NCBI GenBank assembly: GCA_036874045.1 | Contig: CM072336.1 | Span: 9,762,501-9,826,500 of the forward strand | Length of the DNA stretch: 64,000 nt | Reading direction: 5' to 3' | Source: Cymodocea nodosa | Taxonomy: Eukaryota; Streptophyta; Magnoliopsida; Alismatales; Cymodoceaceae | Shown here: positions 47,506 to 58,300 of the stretch, piece after piece | Layout of the letters: each line of letters opens with the position of its first letter | Numbering within the stretch: the first letter of the stretch is position 1 | Position numbers and translations under genes: made by a program | Notes under the pieces: model-generated | What the model saw: the letters and a program-made list of their open reading frames with translations, nothing else | The model's database searches: none | What the model was told of the DNA's origin: nothing

Positions 47506-49092
47506 ATTTTCGCTTGAAAATTTGTTAGTCTGTTCTAAGGATAGACTTAGCTAATATCTCAACTGTTCCTAGTTCGTTGGTCTAAAGTGTCAGTCTGATT
47601 ATTCATGCCCTAAGTGATCCTAGAATGGATATACAATTTCACATATCGTTTGTCCATTCTTGCATAAAAGTGTTCTCTAAGGATGTAGTTTCATATAGGT
47701 GCAATTTCGTAGGAGTGTAAAGTGCTAGTGGAGGTATTCTATTTTAGGCTTCCTAAAATGGTTTGCCGTAATCTTCCTAGATCCTTCTAAAGCGTTCCTA
47801 GTTGAGATTCTAAGTGAGGAGTTTCCTAAAGAATAAGAACATTACAAGGAATTTTACATAAAGACACATGTAACGCTCAATATTATCTCTTCGTTTTTGC
47901 TTCTTCATTGATGTGTATGTCTTCGCACCAAATGGATGAAATGGATTTTTAGGACTAAACTAAGCAGTGATGGGAGATTAGATTGACTTATGGCTAGATG
48001 AATAGTTGCAAATGGTTATAATTAAACTATAAGGAGTCCTCCTCTCATGTTGTTAAACTTAATACTATTAGGACTCTTCTCGCCGTAGCTACCATTAAAA
48101 GGTTGGAAAATTAAGTAATTAAATTTTAAAAAATGCTTGTCTACGTCGTGATTTGAACAGTCTGTCTTTATTAAATAGTCTCTTGGTTTAATTAAACTGC
48201 CTGTCTTTATCGGTGAATTATTGAAAATTCCCTTTACACGTTCAAATTTTGGCAGAAAAGTTTGTAACGCCGTGCGACAAATTCGTAGAAAAATTTTTCT
48301 TTATTAGTTGATATTTTACATTACATCTTTTAAATCGTCTATTCATAGAACTAAAAGGAAGTTACTTGACAATTTCATAGAAATCATATAGTGTTTTAGC
48401 ACAGACGGTATGAATTAATTTAAAGAAGAAAATAGGCAATAAAAGATAATTGTCGCAAGCATTGACTCTACGCATCAAAAGAGCATGAGCTTCTCGTAGG
48501 AGACGAGTTAAGTAATCTTGTTTTAAAACAAAATGGTGCTAAATTAAATTTGATGTGTAGTTTTTCATGGTCAATATTCACAAAATATAAATGGAGAAGT
48601 CTTCAACAAGCTAGAAAGTCAAATGCGTTCTACATGCGTGCAAGAAGGTTGACATGCTGGGTATGAAATTGTAATACTAATCTATCGATGTTAAAACTCT
48701 CTAAATCAGTAGCTATGTTAGCCATTTAGGTCATACGTACTTGTAGGATCATCAAACTTTTCCCTTAATTTTTATCATATGTTCTTCAACCTCGATTCAA
48801 GAAACACCGTGAAGTTCTTTTGACAAATGCCATCCATATCGAGGATTTCGTACGTGCCGAGGATATATTTGATTGAAGTAGGCAAGTAAACAAGCAAGTT
48901 TATGATTTTAACTTTTTATTCTATTTTCTACTTAATTCAAGTTTGTTTCCAGTAAGGTAAAGCAGGAAATATAAGAGTATTAACCACTCTTTATACATAC
49001 ATGCATACATACATACATATAGATACAGACATACATATATATATTTGATGAGACAAGAATATTGAAGCATGCATGGATAACGGACGTAGAAC
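47506..49092. other. Non-coding spacer with a microsatellite
   Basis: No gene is seen. An ATAC/ACAT-type microsatellite with a TATATA tail lies at 48993-49040. The last 50 bp run into the 3' end of the secreted-peptide gene. Confidence 0.4.
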
Positions 49093-49098
49093 TTTATT
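49093..49098 (-). terminator. Poly(A) signal AATAAA of the peptide gene
   Basis: The minus strand reads CTGAATAAAGTTC, 124 bp after the stop codon. A second possible signal, GATAAATAAG, lies nearer at about 49140. Confidence 0.6.
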
Positions 49099-49221
49099 CA
49101 GTACATGCAGCACTCACACATGACCTAGTGCTGCTTATTTATCTTATACATGTAGGTGGTGGTACATACGTAGAGGATCTGCAAGCTCATCAACCGACGA
49201 CATCATAGTTACGTACGCTGA

Positions 49222-49615
49222 TTAACGTGGGCAGAACCTCGTGCAAACTACGCGGTAGCGGCAACAGTAGCGACGTAGGAAACGTCGGCACAAACGGATG
49301 CACCGCAAGTAGCCTCTGCAGCATCTCCTCCTGATTATTATTTGGCTTTCACCAACGTCGTCTGCATCGACATCATTCGCATCCAAGTCCAACGATGACT
49401 CTGCGCGCGCATGTAAAATAATATATGTACATATACATGTTACTTGATTGCCACTGCATACATTAAAAGTAGTTAATCAACAAGAGTAGAAGAAACATTT
49501 CGCGACCTGTGTTCTCTCCTTCAGCTTCCTCCTCCGCTTTCACCAGCACGTCGGAGGTGACGAGCATGAGGACCAGCAAGAAGACGGTAAACACGAAAAT
49601 GGGCTTAGGAGCCAT
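49222..49615 (-). CDS. Cys/Arg-rich secreted peptide precursor, unknown family
   Basis: Two exons on the minus strand, 49615-49507 and 49400-49222, are separated by a 106 bp AT-rich GT-AG intron (splice phase 1; an earlier acceptor would give a stop). The 95-residue product starts MAPKPIFVFTVFLLVLMLVT, a signal peptide ending near residue 27. Residues 27-56 are acidic (EEEAEGENTE, DANDVDADD), and 60-95 are extremely basic, with 14 Arg and no Lys. The tail has eight Cys at 63, 64, 70, 74, 82, 83, 89 and 93, so CC-x5-C-x3-C occurs twice with a 19-residue period. Signal, acidic pro-segment and basic Cys-rich end are the plan of known secreted antimicrobial precursors such as thionins, but order and spacing match no family I recognise. 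Function is inferred only. TATA box, intron and poly(A) signal are in place, so it looks alive. Cleavage before about residue 57-60 is a guess. Confidence 0.72.
49401..49506 (-). other. Intron of the peptide gene
   Basis: The donor is ACAG|GTCGCG and the acceptor GCGCGCGCAG|AGTCA. The interior is AT-rich, with TTGATTAAC and TTTTAATG as branch-site candidates. Without splicing the frame ends after 15 more codons with no Cys, which argues for splicing. Confidence 0.7.
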
Positions 49616-49705
49616 CGATGGCCTTCTCTTCTCTCTTAATTGTTTTTGCGCTCAAGGAAATATGCGAAGGTGTTGGTGAGCAGAAGAGCCACAACCATAC
49701 TCTCT

Positions 49706-49712
49706 CTTTATA
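49706..49712 (-). promoter_or_regulatory. TATA box of the peptide gene
   Basis: TATAAAG in GGCTATAAAGAGAGAG, 91 bp before the ATG. It implies a start of transcription near 49680 and a leader of about 65 bases. Confidence 0.75.
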
Positions 49713-50095
49713 GCCGGCATGGACGGGAACCAGTCAGATGAGGTGACATAAGGAGATAGACTTTCTTGTGTTACAGGCAAATAAATTAATTGATAATTGG
49801 AAAGATAACGTGCATTATTTTGCCACAAGACCCATTCGAGTTTGACAAATGAATCGTGTACCACCTAAGATAATTCAATGCTTGCACACTGAATCAGAAA
49901 AGATTGCTTCTCGCCGCAACCCAGCCGAACAGATAAGATTGGGATAAGAATGACTTCTATACTTATTGTAAATGTCCTATCAATCGTCTTCAACGCCAAC
50001 TTCGACTTTCCACGACTGTTCTGTTTAGATGAATAAAATCCATTGCCAAATCTTTCAAAGATATAAACATCCTCTTTACCTTACAAAGAGTAAGA

Positions 50096-50474
50096 GGTCA
50101 AAAGATTGCAACGCCTCTCCCTCTCTCTCTTGTTCATAATGTTTATTATTTTTTGATACTATTATGCTGTTGATTTCTCTTTTAAACTTCTGTTGCACTC
50201 ATCACAAAGGAAGTCTTTACGTTTAAACTTTAGAAAGAAAAAAATGCCGACTTTTAATGAGTTATTATTTTAAGTAAATTCTTAAAAAATGTTTGGGAAG
50301 AAAAGTAAGTTTATAATAAATTCAATTACTATTTCAACTACGCAACAGTCGTCGCAGCTTCCTAACAAGTCAATACGTACACTTACATCGAGAGAAAGTC
50401 AAACAAATCAAAATTTTCCTTCGATAACGACCGATAGGTAAATAACGTGCATTGGTTTTTCCACTCGTTTGACT
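50096..50474. promoter_or_regulatory. W-box-like motifs upstream of the peptide gene
   Basis: TTGACC (minus) lies at 50101-50096, TTGACT (minus) at 50402-50397 and TTGACT (plus) at 50469-50474. W-boxes (TTGAC-C/T) bind WRKY factors in defence genes. Six-base motifs arise by chance, so regulation by defence signals is only a hint. Confidence 0.3.
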
Positions 50475-50630
50475 TCCGAGCTCTGAGTCTTTTTTCCCAC
50501 GAATGGATCATATCGCAGACGAGATAATTCGATGCTACACCACCGGTGTGTATATGCAGATTAGTTGGGGAATTATTTTGTTATTCTTCAAAGTTTAACG
50601 CACATTTTTATTTTATCATAGTAAAAGTCT
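50188..50630 (+). repeat. Dispersed repeat, copy 2 (partner at 860-1250)
   Basis: Same orientation as 860-1250. It carries an extra stretch near 50440-50560 that includes CACTCGTTTGACTTCCGAGC and ACACCACCGGTGTG. It lies 0.57 to 1.0 kb upstream of the peptide gene start. Confidence 0.6.
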
Positions 50631-50985
50631 CATTCGTTAAATGTTACCCCTTGTGCTTGCTGTAAATGTCAAAGCAAACCCATGGCTACGTTGATGCAGC
50701 GGAGGCAGTGATGAGACGGAGCTTCTAAAGAGGCATAACGAAAGTCCAAGGTCGGAGTCCGAAGTTTCCAGACTTTGGGAAGGAATGATCGAGCAAGAGG
50801 TTGTAAACTCAGAGTCCACCGGACAATAACTTGAAATCCACAAGTGATTGTGGTTGGCCAAGTGTGATGGGAACAAAACAAATGCCTCCTTTGTTCATTA
50901 CCTAGGTATTAATAGCTAAAACTTAGCAATGATTCACATTAATGCTAGGGTCCTATGCATGGAAATTTAAGATTGTCTCTTCTTA
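50631..50985. other. Unassigned spacer next to the gypsy fragment
   Basis: Two overlapping minus frames (79 and 70 codons, 50876-50637) share no family motif and are probably the 3' non-coding part of the gypsy element. Confidence 0.35.
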
Positions 50986-52203
50986 TTTTCCTTTAGATTT
51001 TATATCATCATAAGTTGGAGACTCCTCATTCCTTTCATGGTTCTACATTAGGTGGCCCTACTATTGAGGAGCTTGACCCCAAGCCTTGTCTATGAGGTGA
51101 CTTCAGAGGAGGGGTATGGGCAAATAAGTCAGCCACATTAAAAGTATAAGATATGGAAAACGAGCTAGGTATATCGACGACATAAGCATTGCTGATAATT
51201 TTATTGGGGATGTGATGAAGACCATATTTTTTGTTGCTCAATTTATTATTACTTCCAACGAGGAAGCATTCCTTCTGTAAGAACACCATGATGAGTTTGC
51301 CTACATCAAAAGTTTTCCATCAATGTTGGTGATCAACATCGGCTTTGTTTTTGTCATTGACCTACTAGATATGGTGTTGAACTCCTTGCTCGATGTATTA
51401 GATGTTAGCGACTAACTGCTTGGCACTTGGATGTGTCGTTCGTAGAGGCACTAAATCAACATGTTTTGGTAGTCATCCATAAATGACCACAAATGGAGCT
51501 TTGCCTGTAGTGTGATTGATCATATTGTTATACACAAACTCAGCTTGCGCCAGTGCCAAATCCCATTACTTGGGTTGTTCACCAAAGATTGCACGGAGGA
51601 GGTTGCTGCAATTAACAACTTTAGTTTGGCATCTGTTTACGGGTGGCATATAGAACTGAAGTTGAGAGTAGTGTCTAGCTTCTACCATAAGGTTTTCTAG
51701 AAGTGAGATAAAAATTTTGGATTGTGATCGAAAGGGATGGACTGTGGGATGCCATGTAGCTGGACAACTTCACGAAAAAAGGGTTGGCCATGTTGCAAGC
51801 ATTAGTAGTTCTTTTATAGGGAATGAAATGAGCCATCTTGATATAAGTGCAGGGATGTCTCAAGACCAAGTCAATGGATATGTCAACCCAAGGTATAGTA
51901 AGCACAGGTAGAGGGGTGTACAATCTAGTGTTATGAGTCTATCCTTTGGCAGCTTGCCAAGTTTGGCAGTAATGAACAAAGTGTGCCACATCTCTTTTGA
52001 GTTAAGGCCAATGGTATTGTTCTTCTAAGGAGGCAATGGTTTAGTCACTACTTGGGTGGCCCTCGAGTCCTCCAACATGTAGTTCGTAGATCAACTTGTC
52101 ACACAAGGACCCTTGTGAAATGCATAATTGAGTCTATCGAAAGAGATAGCCATCTTGAAACAACATATCTTACACAGATCAGCCCAAGGAACATTGCACC
52201 CTA
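50986..52203 (-). pseudogene. Ty3/gypsy (chromovirus-like) integrase region
   Basis: On the minus strand from 52203: a zinc-finger region remnant with LEEQYYWPKLKRDVAHF, then LYTPLPVLTIPWVDISIDLV and KMAHFIPYKRT (open block 51923-51675, first catalytic Asp region). The broken core follows, then the C-terminal block at 51289-51035 with NKLSNKKYG, SNAYVVDIPSSFSISYTFNV and ADLF. The whole integrase order is present but with many stops and frameshifts. The C-terminal style is that of common plant chromovirus-type elements. Confidence 0.85.
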
Positions 52204-52204
52204 T

Positions 52205-52823
52205 CTTAATCATGCAATATCAGATGCTTCGTCTTTGGTGATGGCGTCCCTTCATATTCACCATTCAGTAATAGGTCATTATTTGAATTAATGGTCTTCA
52301 TGACCATGCCTCCTTGATCTACATTAGGGCCATCATTTGAATTTGTCTTTAAGACCACATTTCCTTGTTCTATGTCAGAGGTTATGCTATTAACTTGAAG
52401 GATAGGTACCTTGCATTATTGGAATTTGCTTAGTTATCCATATGTCAAATAATGCCCTAATAGGTTTTTAGACCAGTTGTTAATTTGCCTAGCATAGTAG
52501 TGAGGAGATTGGAATGCCAAAATTGTTCTAACAAGATTCTAGGTGATTTTACTAATCAAGTACAATGATGAAAATGACTAGGTTTGCTTTGTTCTTTTTC
52601 TCAATATATTGGTAGTAGGCCTAGTATGCCAAAAACTATTCTAGTAGCATCTAGAATGGATAGTTTGAAGTTTCTTGTTCCAATTTTTACATGGAATGGA
52701 TATCCAAAGTTTAAAACATTGGTTCCTTCGAAGATTAGGTTCATTTAATGCCCTAAATATACTTCTACCATTGATTCGAAAGACTGGTCTAATTTTACAT
52801 TTCAAGTTATGCATAAAATAGAT
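52205..52823. repeat. 620 bp dispersed repeat, copy 2
   Basis: Direct partner of 46888-47505. It separates the integrase fragment from the captured reading frame that follows. Confidence 0.8.
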
Positions 52824-52879
52824 TCAAGTAAACGTGGTTGATAAACATATCTTCAATAGGCTTTAAGAAAATCATGACT

Positions 52880-53732
52880 CACCTTCTTGATTTCCTTCAC
52901 CCAAATTTGGATTTTTCTCCTCCCACCAAGTGCTCGATTTGTGGGCTACCTTTCAGAATGACTGATTGCTCAGTGGAAGAACCTCTAAGCATTCCTACGC
53001 CCTTCGTTGATCATCCTTGCAATCGTTCTAAAGGACAACATCCTACCAGACTTCCTAGATTTTCAAGCCCCAATTCCAATGCTCATGGATGATAAGCCAT
53101 GACTCATGCTATCTCAAGACAAGGTGGACTTTCTTTCATCCCCATTCCAATGGATGCTGGTTGGTCAATTTTTTGGAAAATGACTAGATCTCCAAGCCAT
53201 CTTGGAGACCCTCAAACACCTCCTTAATGTTCAAGATGGTATTTTTCCAATTGCAGTGGACTCCAGGTATGTTTTTATCCATTTTCTATGTGAACAATAC
53301 TTTCTGTCTACCTTGGTGCAAGAATCTTGGATCATCAAAGGCAAAGGTTGTTTTGCATTAGTCCTCTTCATTTGCCTTGGTCGAGAACCCACCTAGGCTC
53401 TTGTATGGATTCATCTACCTCTCTTGCAATTGCACCTTCATCATTCAACGATCATTAAAACTCTTGCTGGTATGATCGAAAAAATTTTGTACATGCATAA
53501 GGATGTCACTTGTTTTACCAGACTGGGAGTTGTACCTTGCATTGAAATGGACCTCACAAAGCCCCTCCTGCAGTTTGTTACAATTAACAATGGAGGTTTA
53601 CTAATTCAACAACCCATTCTTTACCTAATGGAGCCAAGATTATGTACTTGTTGCTGTAAAATTGGCCATTCCATTGAGGATTGCTGTAAATTACATAATC
53701 CAACTAAGAAGGATTGGCAAGTTGGGCAATGA
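52880..53732 (+). pseudogene. DUF4283 / CCHC zinc-knuckle reading frame (LINE ORF1-like)
   Basis: Plus strand. One frame runs from about 53202 to 53732 with a single TAG at 53394-53396, where Gln is likely. It contains VFIHFLCEQYFLSTLVQESW, then the hydrophobic WIHLPLLQLHLHH and MIEKILYMH region, and ends with CTCCCKIGHSIEDC (CX2CX4HX4C). This order is the DUF4283 plus zf-CCHC_4 architecture of plant LINE ORF1 proteins and their domesticated relatives. 52880-53092 (KCSICGLPFRMTDC) may be an upstream fragment in another frame. It is opposite in strand to the gypsy pol that surrounds it. No RT follows, so it is a partial copy. Confidence 0.65.
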
Positions 53733-53960
53733 TGAACAAGTGTGCCACATCTCTTTTGAGTTAAGGCCAATAGTATTGTTCTTCTAAGGAAGCAATGGTC
53801 TAGTCTCTACCTAGGTGACCCTTAGTCCTCCAACATGTAGTTTGTAGATCATCTTGTCACACAAGGACCCCTATGAAATGGATAGTTGAGTTTATCAAAA
53901 GAGATAACCATCTTGAAGCAACATATCTTGCACTAGTCAACCTAAGGAACATTGCACCTA
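53728..53960 (-). pseudogene. Second copy of the gypsy integrase zinc-finger region
   Basis: About 235 bp align in direct orientation with 51970-52203, covering the EEQYYWP and LKRDVAHL region. It is contiguous with the RNase H remnant at 53940-54250, so it belongs to the original pol, whereas 51970-52203 continues into the integrase core. Confidence 0.75.
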
Positions 53961-54250
53961 AGCATCTTGGAAATCAAGATTGTAGACGTATAATTCCTTA
54001 AGACATTCAAAGCTAGTAACTTTATGCTGTAAGGTATGCTATAAGTGTGAGTGTCTACTAAGTGCATCAACCATCTTGTTTTAACTTCCTGACTTGTGTC
54101 ATATTGTAAGAGAAAGCATTGGAGGAAGGAGGTCAACAAGCTTGCATATGGTTAATAATGGTGGAGTGGTTGATCAACTTTAATGCTTGGTGGTTAGTGT
54201 GCAAGATAAATTCTTTTTGGATCAAATAATATTCTCAATTTTTGAAGGTC
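53940..54250 (-). pseudogene. Ty3/gypsy RNase H remnant
   Basis: The minus strand reads NKMVDALSRHSHL near 54080-54040, then FECLKELYVYNLDFQD. This corresponds to the conserved (N-x-VADALSR) end of chromovirus RNase H and the linker to integrase. Upstream lies a degraded HERLH..DLQKL-like trace. Confidence 0.75.
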
Positions 54251-54299
54251 AATGTGCAATCGCTCATGCACAACATTGATCTACGCATTAATCGCCCTA

Positions 54300-54860
54300 C
54301 CACATAAAATTTTTTAGGCGATTTACCCCTAATAGCTAGTCCACCCCCAAAACATACCTTGAACTTCACTATCAAATTTCACTTATACACTTGCTTTCAA
54401 GTAGAAGTAAGAATCAATCAATCACTTAAACTTTTAAGTCAAAACTCCAACCCACAATACTTGAAATTTTCTAATGCAAACTTCAACAAACCAACCAGCT
54501 TGTCGTTTACCAGAATTTGCATATGGAGAGCTTGAAACACTTCAAATTTGCTTTTGCTGAATTCTTCACAATGCTTGAAATGTATATTATGAATTGTTGT
54601 TCTCTCTATTTCTTGTAGAATTTGTTCTCTCAATATACTAGTTGGGTGGAATGTTGAAAATGTCTATTCTTAAATTGTTCATTCTTTGACATACTACTTT
54701 TAAGAATAGTATATCGAATAAACCTTCAGTAACATCTAAGGAATTTCTTCAACATGTTTGTAAAAATGGCATGCCAAACTTGGGTTGGATTTGTTCTTAG
54801 TTGTAAACTTTAGTATGATTATCTGATATGAAAAGTGCTTGACATGACATTTCAATCTAT
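54300..54860 (-). repeat. Copia LTR fragment and dispersed repeat
   Basis: 54330-54500 has CTAGTCCACCCCCAAAACAT and the AACTTCACTATC / TTTTAAGTCAAAACTCC blocks shared with 25060-25250. 54680-54850 matches 33270-33420 (TTTTAAGAATAGTA, TTCTTAGTTGTAAAC). Confidence 0.55.
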
Positions 54861-55354
54861 ATTTTTGTACATGTAAAATGCAAACTAGCACGAACGAATA
54901 AGCAAGTAAGCATGACCATGTGAAGTATAACGCTCCATGAATGAAACATATGCAAGCAAAGTGAATGAAGAAGCAAGCATGAATATGTGAATCGTAAGTA
55001 CCATTTATGAGTGCAAGCATGCTAGGTGAATGAATGAGGTTATAAATGTAAGCATCAATGAACATCCTCATTACACGAAGTCATGAGTTCAAGCCCCATG
55101 GGCATTAAAGATTCGAAATACATGAAAAATATCTTCACTTCACCAAAAAAAAGAAAGTAACTTCCTCGTTCCTATTTTCAAATTCTTAGGATATCAAGCA
55201 AGCAAGTTTATCTATTGTTAGCAATAGTAAGATAAGATAGCCTACTTAATCTTTAACTTCATTTTAAGGAAGGAAAATTGAAGTTCCAAGTCATACAAAT
55301 GCACTACCAACATCAAAAAAAAAAATTTCCTTATCTCGTGTTGTTTATCTTCGT
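54861..55354. other. 3' flank of the EAPP-like gene
   Basis: There is no gene. It should include the 3' untranslated region of the minus-strand gene that ends at 55355. Repeated GCAAGCATGAATATGTGAA words (54900-55030) form a loose tandem array. Confidence 0.4.
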
Positions 55355-58300
55355 TTAAGAGTTGCTAGGAAGAACATGAAAGAAATGATACACCCCATCT
55401 TGGTCATAGACCCCAACCTCCGTAGCGCAGACAGAGCAGCAAACCTGTCTGACCACTTCATTATTTTCGTATTGTATTGAAGATTCACTAGACTTTCCAG
55501 GGTGCTTGGGCTTCCTTGTTTTCGATGTCACCTGCTGCATTACTTCGTTGCTTACTTTGCAGTTGAAGACAAACATGGCCCTGTACCGCGTCACATATTT
55601 TTCATGTCTACAAAGTGAAAATGATTGATTAATCTTGTAATAAGGGAAATATACAAGAAAAGAGCTAGCACCTTGAAAATGCCAAAAAAAGGGAGCAAAC
55701 AATCAACCACAAGCTAGAACAGAGTCATTCGGCTAAACAAATGGTAAAATACAAAAGGACAAGAAACAACATGTATGTAGGCAACATTATATATCCTCTT
55801 AAATCTGGCTCCATCTTGTAGTGAGTGAATGCCTTTCGAGAGATGGCACTTTGTTGGAAGCATTCCTCTAATTGGGTAATTGAGTCATGCAATGGAGGGT
55901 TTAATTATCCATATCATGTAGATGACCTAGTAGAGATCTTTACTTGATCAAGGAAATTTAAGGTCAGGCTAAACTTAAAAATTGGCTCTACCTCCTTGAT
56001 TTTCAAGCAGAAAAACATCTAGGTTTTATGATTGTGCATAAAGGTATTAAAACAAAACCCCAAGAAAATCAAACACGCTAGAAATGAAATAACCAAAAAC
56101 TACAAGAGATTGACAATACCTCCTCACTGGCCGAGTAGCAACTTTAAGGCAAATTTCACCTTTTGTGCCTCTAAAAGAGCATTAAACCTTTTTCAATTTT
56201 CTCAAATACAATCCAAAATGAGAAAATCTCACTGGTTGAATAGCAACTTTAAGGTACCTGTTGGGGGGGTTAAAATGGATAGACAAATATGACGCATAGC
56301 TTAAAAAATACAATAGAACCTCCCTTATTAGGAAAACTAGAGGTAGGAGAATCCTTGAAGGTGCACTTAGCCTACAAATGTGGTAGCAGACTCAGACTGG
56401 AATGCAAAAAGGAGTGAGAATAGACATGTTTATTACATCCATAAGGCATTGCATGGACCAATACTACAATATGCAATAATTGAAAACTAGCATATGTTCT
56501 CCTCACCTCAACCCAACAACTCTAACCTTCTAATCACATCCAATTACAGCAACCACCCTCCTCAATAGACACCACAAATCAAAATGCTCAACCCAACTTC
56601 TAAAATGAGCCATCAAGCATATCACTCATCTCTCAAGAAGAAAAACTAGGATACAATTTTCCATATCATGTTACTCAACCTGATACTCTAATTTATTATT
56701 GAAAACCAATGGATTGGCTCATTTTGGATCGTGGATTGAATCCAAACGTTAAATCCTAAGATTTTTTGTATTGGTCAAATCCAAATCTAATGGATCGATG
56801 GACCTGTAGATTTACAAGTGCAGCTTTGAATTTTAAGAATTTTGCTCCCATCTCCTCTTCAATCTTCTTGATTTCAATCCCAACTAGGTAGAATTGTCTA
56901 TCAAATAGAAAACCCTCAATTTACACTTCAAAAGTGTTTTCTTAGGAGAAGGCATCAAATCAATACTTGATTTCTCTTCTGTAACTTTATCTTATGATGG
57001 ATTCTCTTCTCTGTCTCATTTCTTTTAAGCAAATCTCACATATTATGTCATGTTTTACATTTTTTACAATTTTTGAACATTTTTTTATAAATATCAGTGA
57101 TTTCCTAGAGTATTAGTGAATATTAGTGATTTCAAAGATTATTAGCAATTTTCAGTGAATATTAATGATTTTTAGTAAATAAAATTTGTGAATTACATTG
57201 ATTTCATTTGATCAATTATGAAAAAGTGAAGTTTTAACTTATACTATTGGTTTGACTAATAATAATAGAGATGTCAAGCGAATTAGACCAAAGTATGACT
57301 GTAAGTAAGATCTTGGTAGAAATAAAGATTCTAGTTAACCCTCTGAACTTTCCATTGATAGCAATAAGACGAAGGCTCAATGCAAATTAATACTATGAGA
57401 ATAAAATAAGAGGTGTGTGTCTAAAGACTATTCAATCTATTTACAAGAGAGGGATTGTTTACCCTTGCCACTCAAGATTAGCATCATGAAGTTAAACTAT
57501 CCCACAAACATGATTACAAACTATTATTATATCATTACACAAAGAAAAGGGACAGTGACTACTAATGCCATATAGCAAGACGCAACAAGGGGACAATTAA
57601 ATTCATTTTTATCATAGATCTTTAAGGGTTTACAAATAAATGATCTTAAACTTTAACTGTAACCTAAAAGTCAGAACCCTTATACATACAGTTCTTATAA
57701 AAGATCACAAAACCCATCCTACTATTACTCCAATAATACATGGACAAATCCATCAACATCATAGAAGTGAACATACCATGCTTCAAGTCAACATGATGAA
57801 AGGAGATGTATGAAGTATATAACCCTTTCAAACTACTATGAGAATACCTAGCATAACAATAAAGACAAGAGTACAATCATACTACTCTATGGTTACCTCT
57901 TCCTTTGGCAGAATGTAAAGAGATATTGTTACAATACTTCATTAATTCCAATGAATGACATATCTTGTATATGTACCTAATTTAGAATATTACCAATAAG
58001 TTGTAAAGTATTGTACCAGTTATGCCATTCAAATGGCATAGAACCACTTTGGGGCATGGAAGAAACAGATGATATGTAACCAAATATTTCAAGAATATCT
58101 AGCACAATAATAAGGACAAAGTTATGACCTTCCAAGGCATTCAACATAGAATTGATCTTCTTGGTATGATTTGATTATATTTGCAATTGTTTGACATTAT
58201 GGAATATTTTTTTGTTATTTCTGCATGATTTAAGTATTTCTCATACATGTGATTTTTGTATCTTTATCTAATTAACATTTAATGTGATAATTGCCAAAAA

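Noticed and set aside
49652..49864. 70-codon minus frame over the peptide gene promoter
   Set aside because: It overlaps the TATA box and leader and has no homology features.
55080..55110. GTTCAAGCCCC resembling a tRNA T-arm
   Set aside because: No acceptor or anticodon arm could be paired around it.
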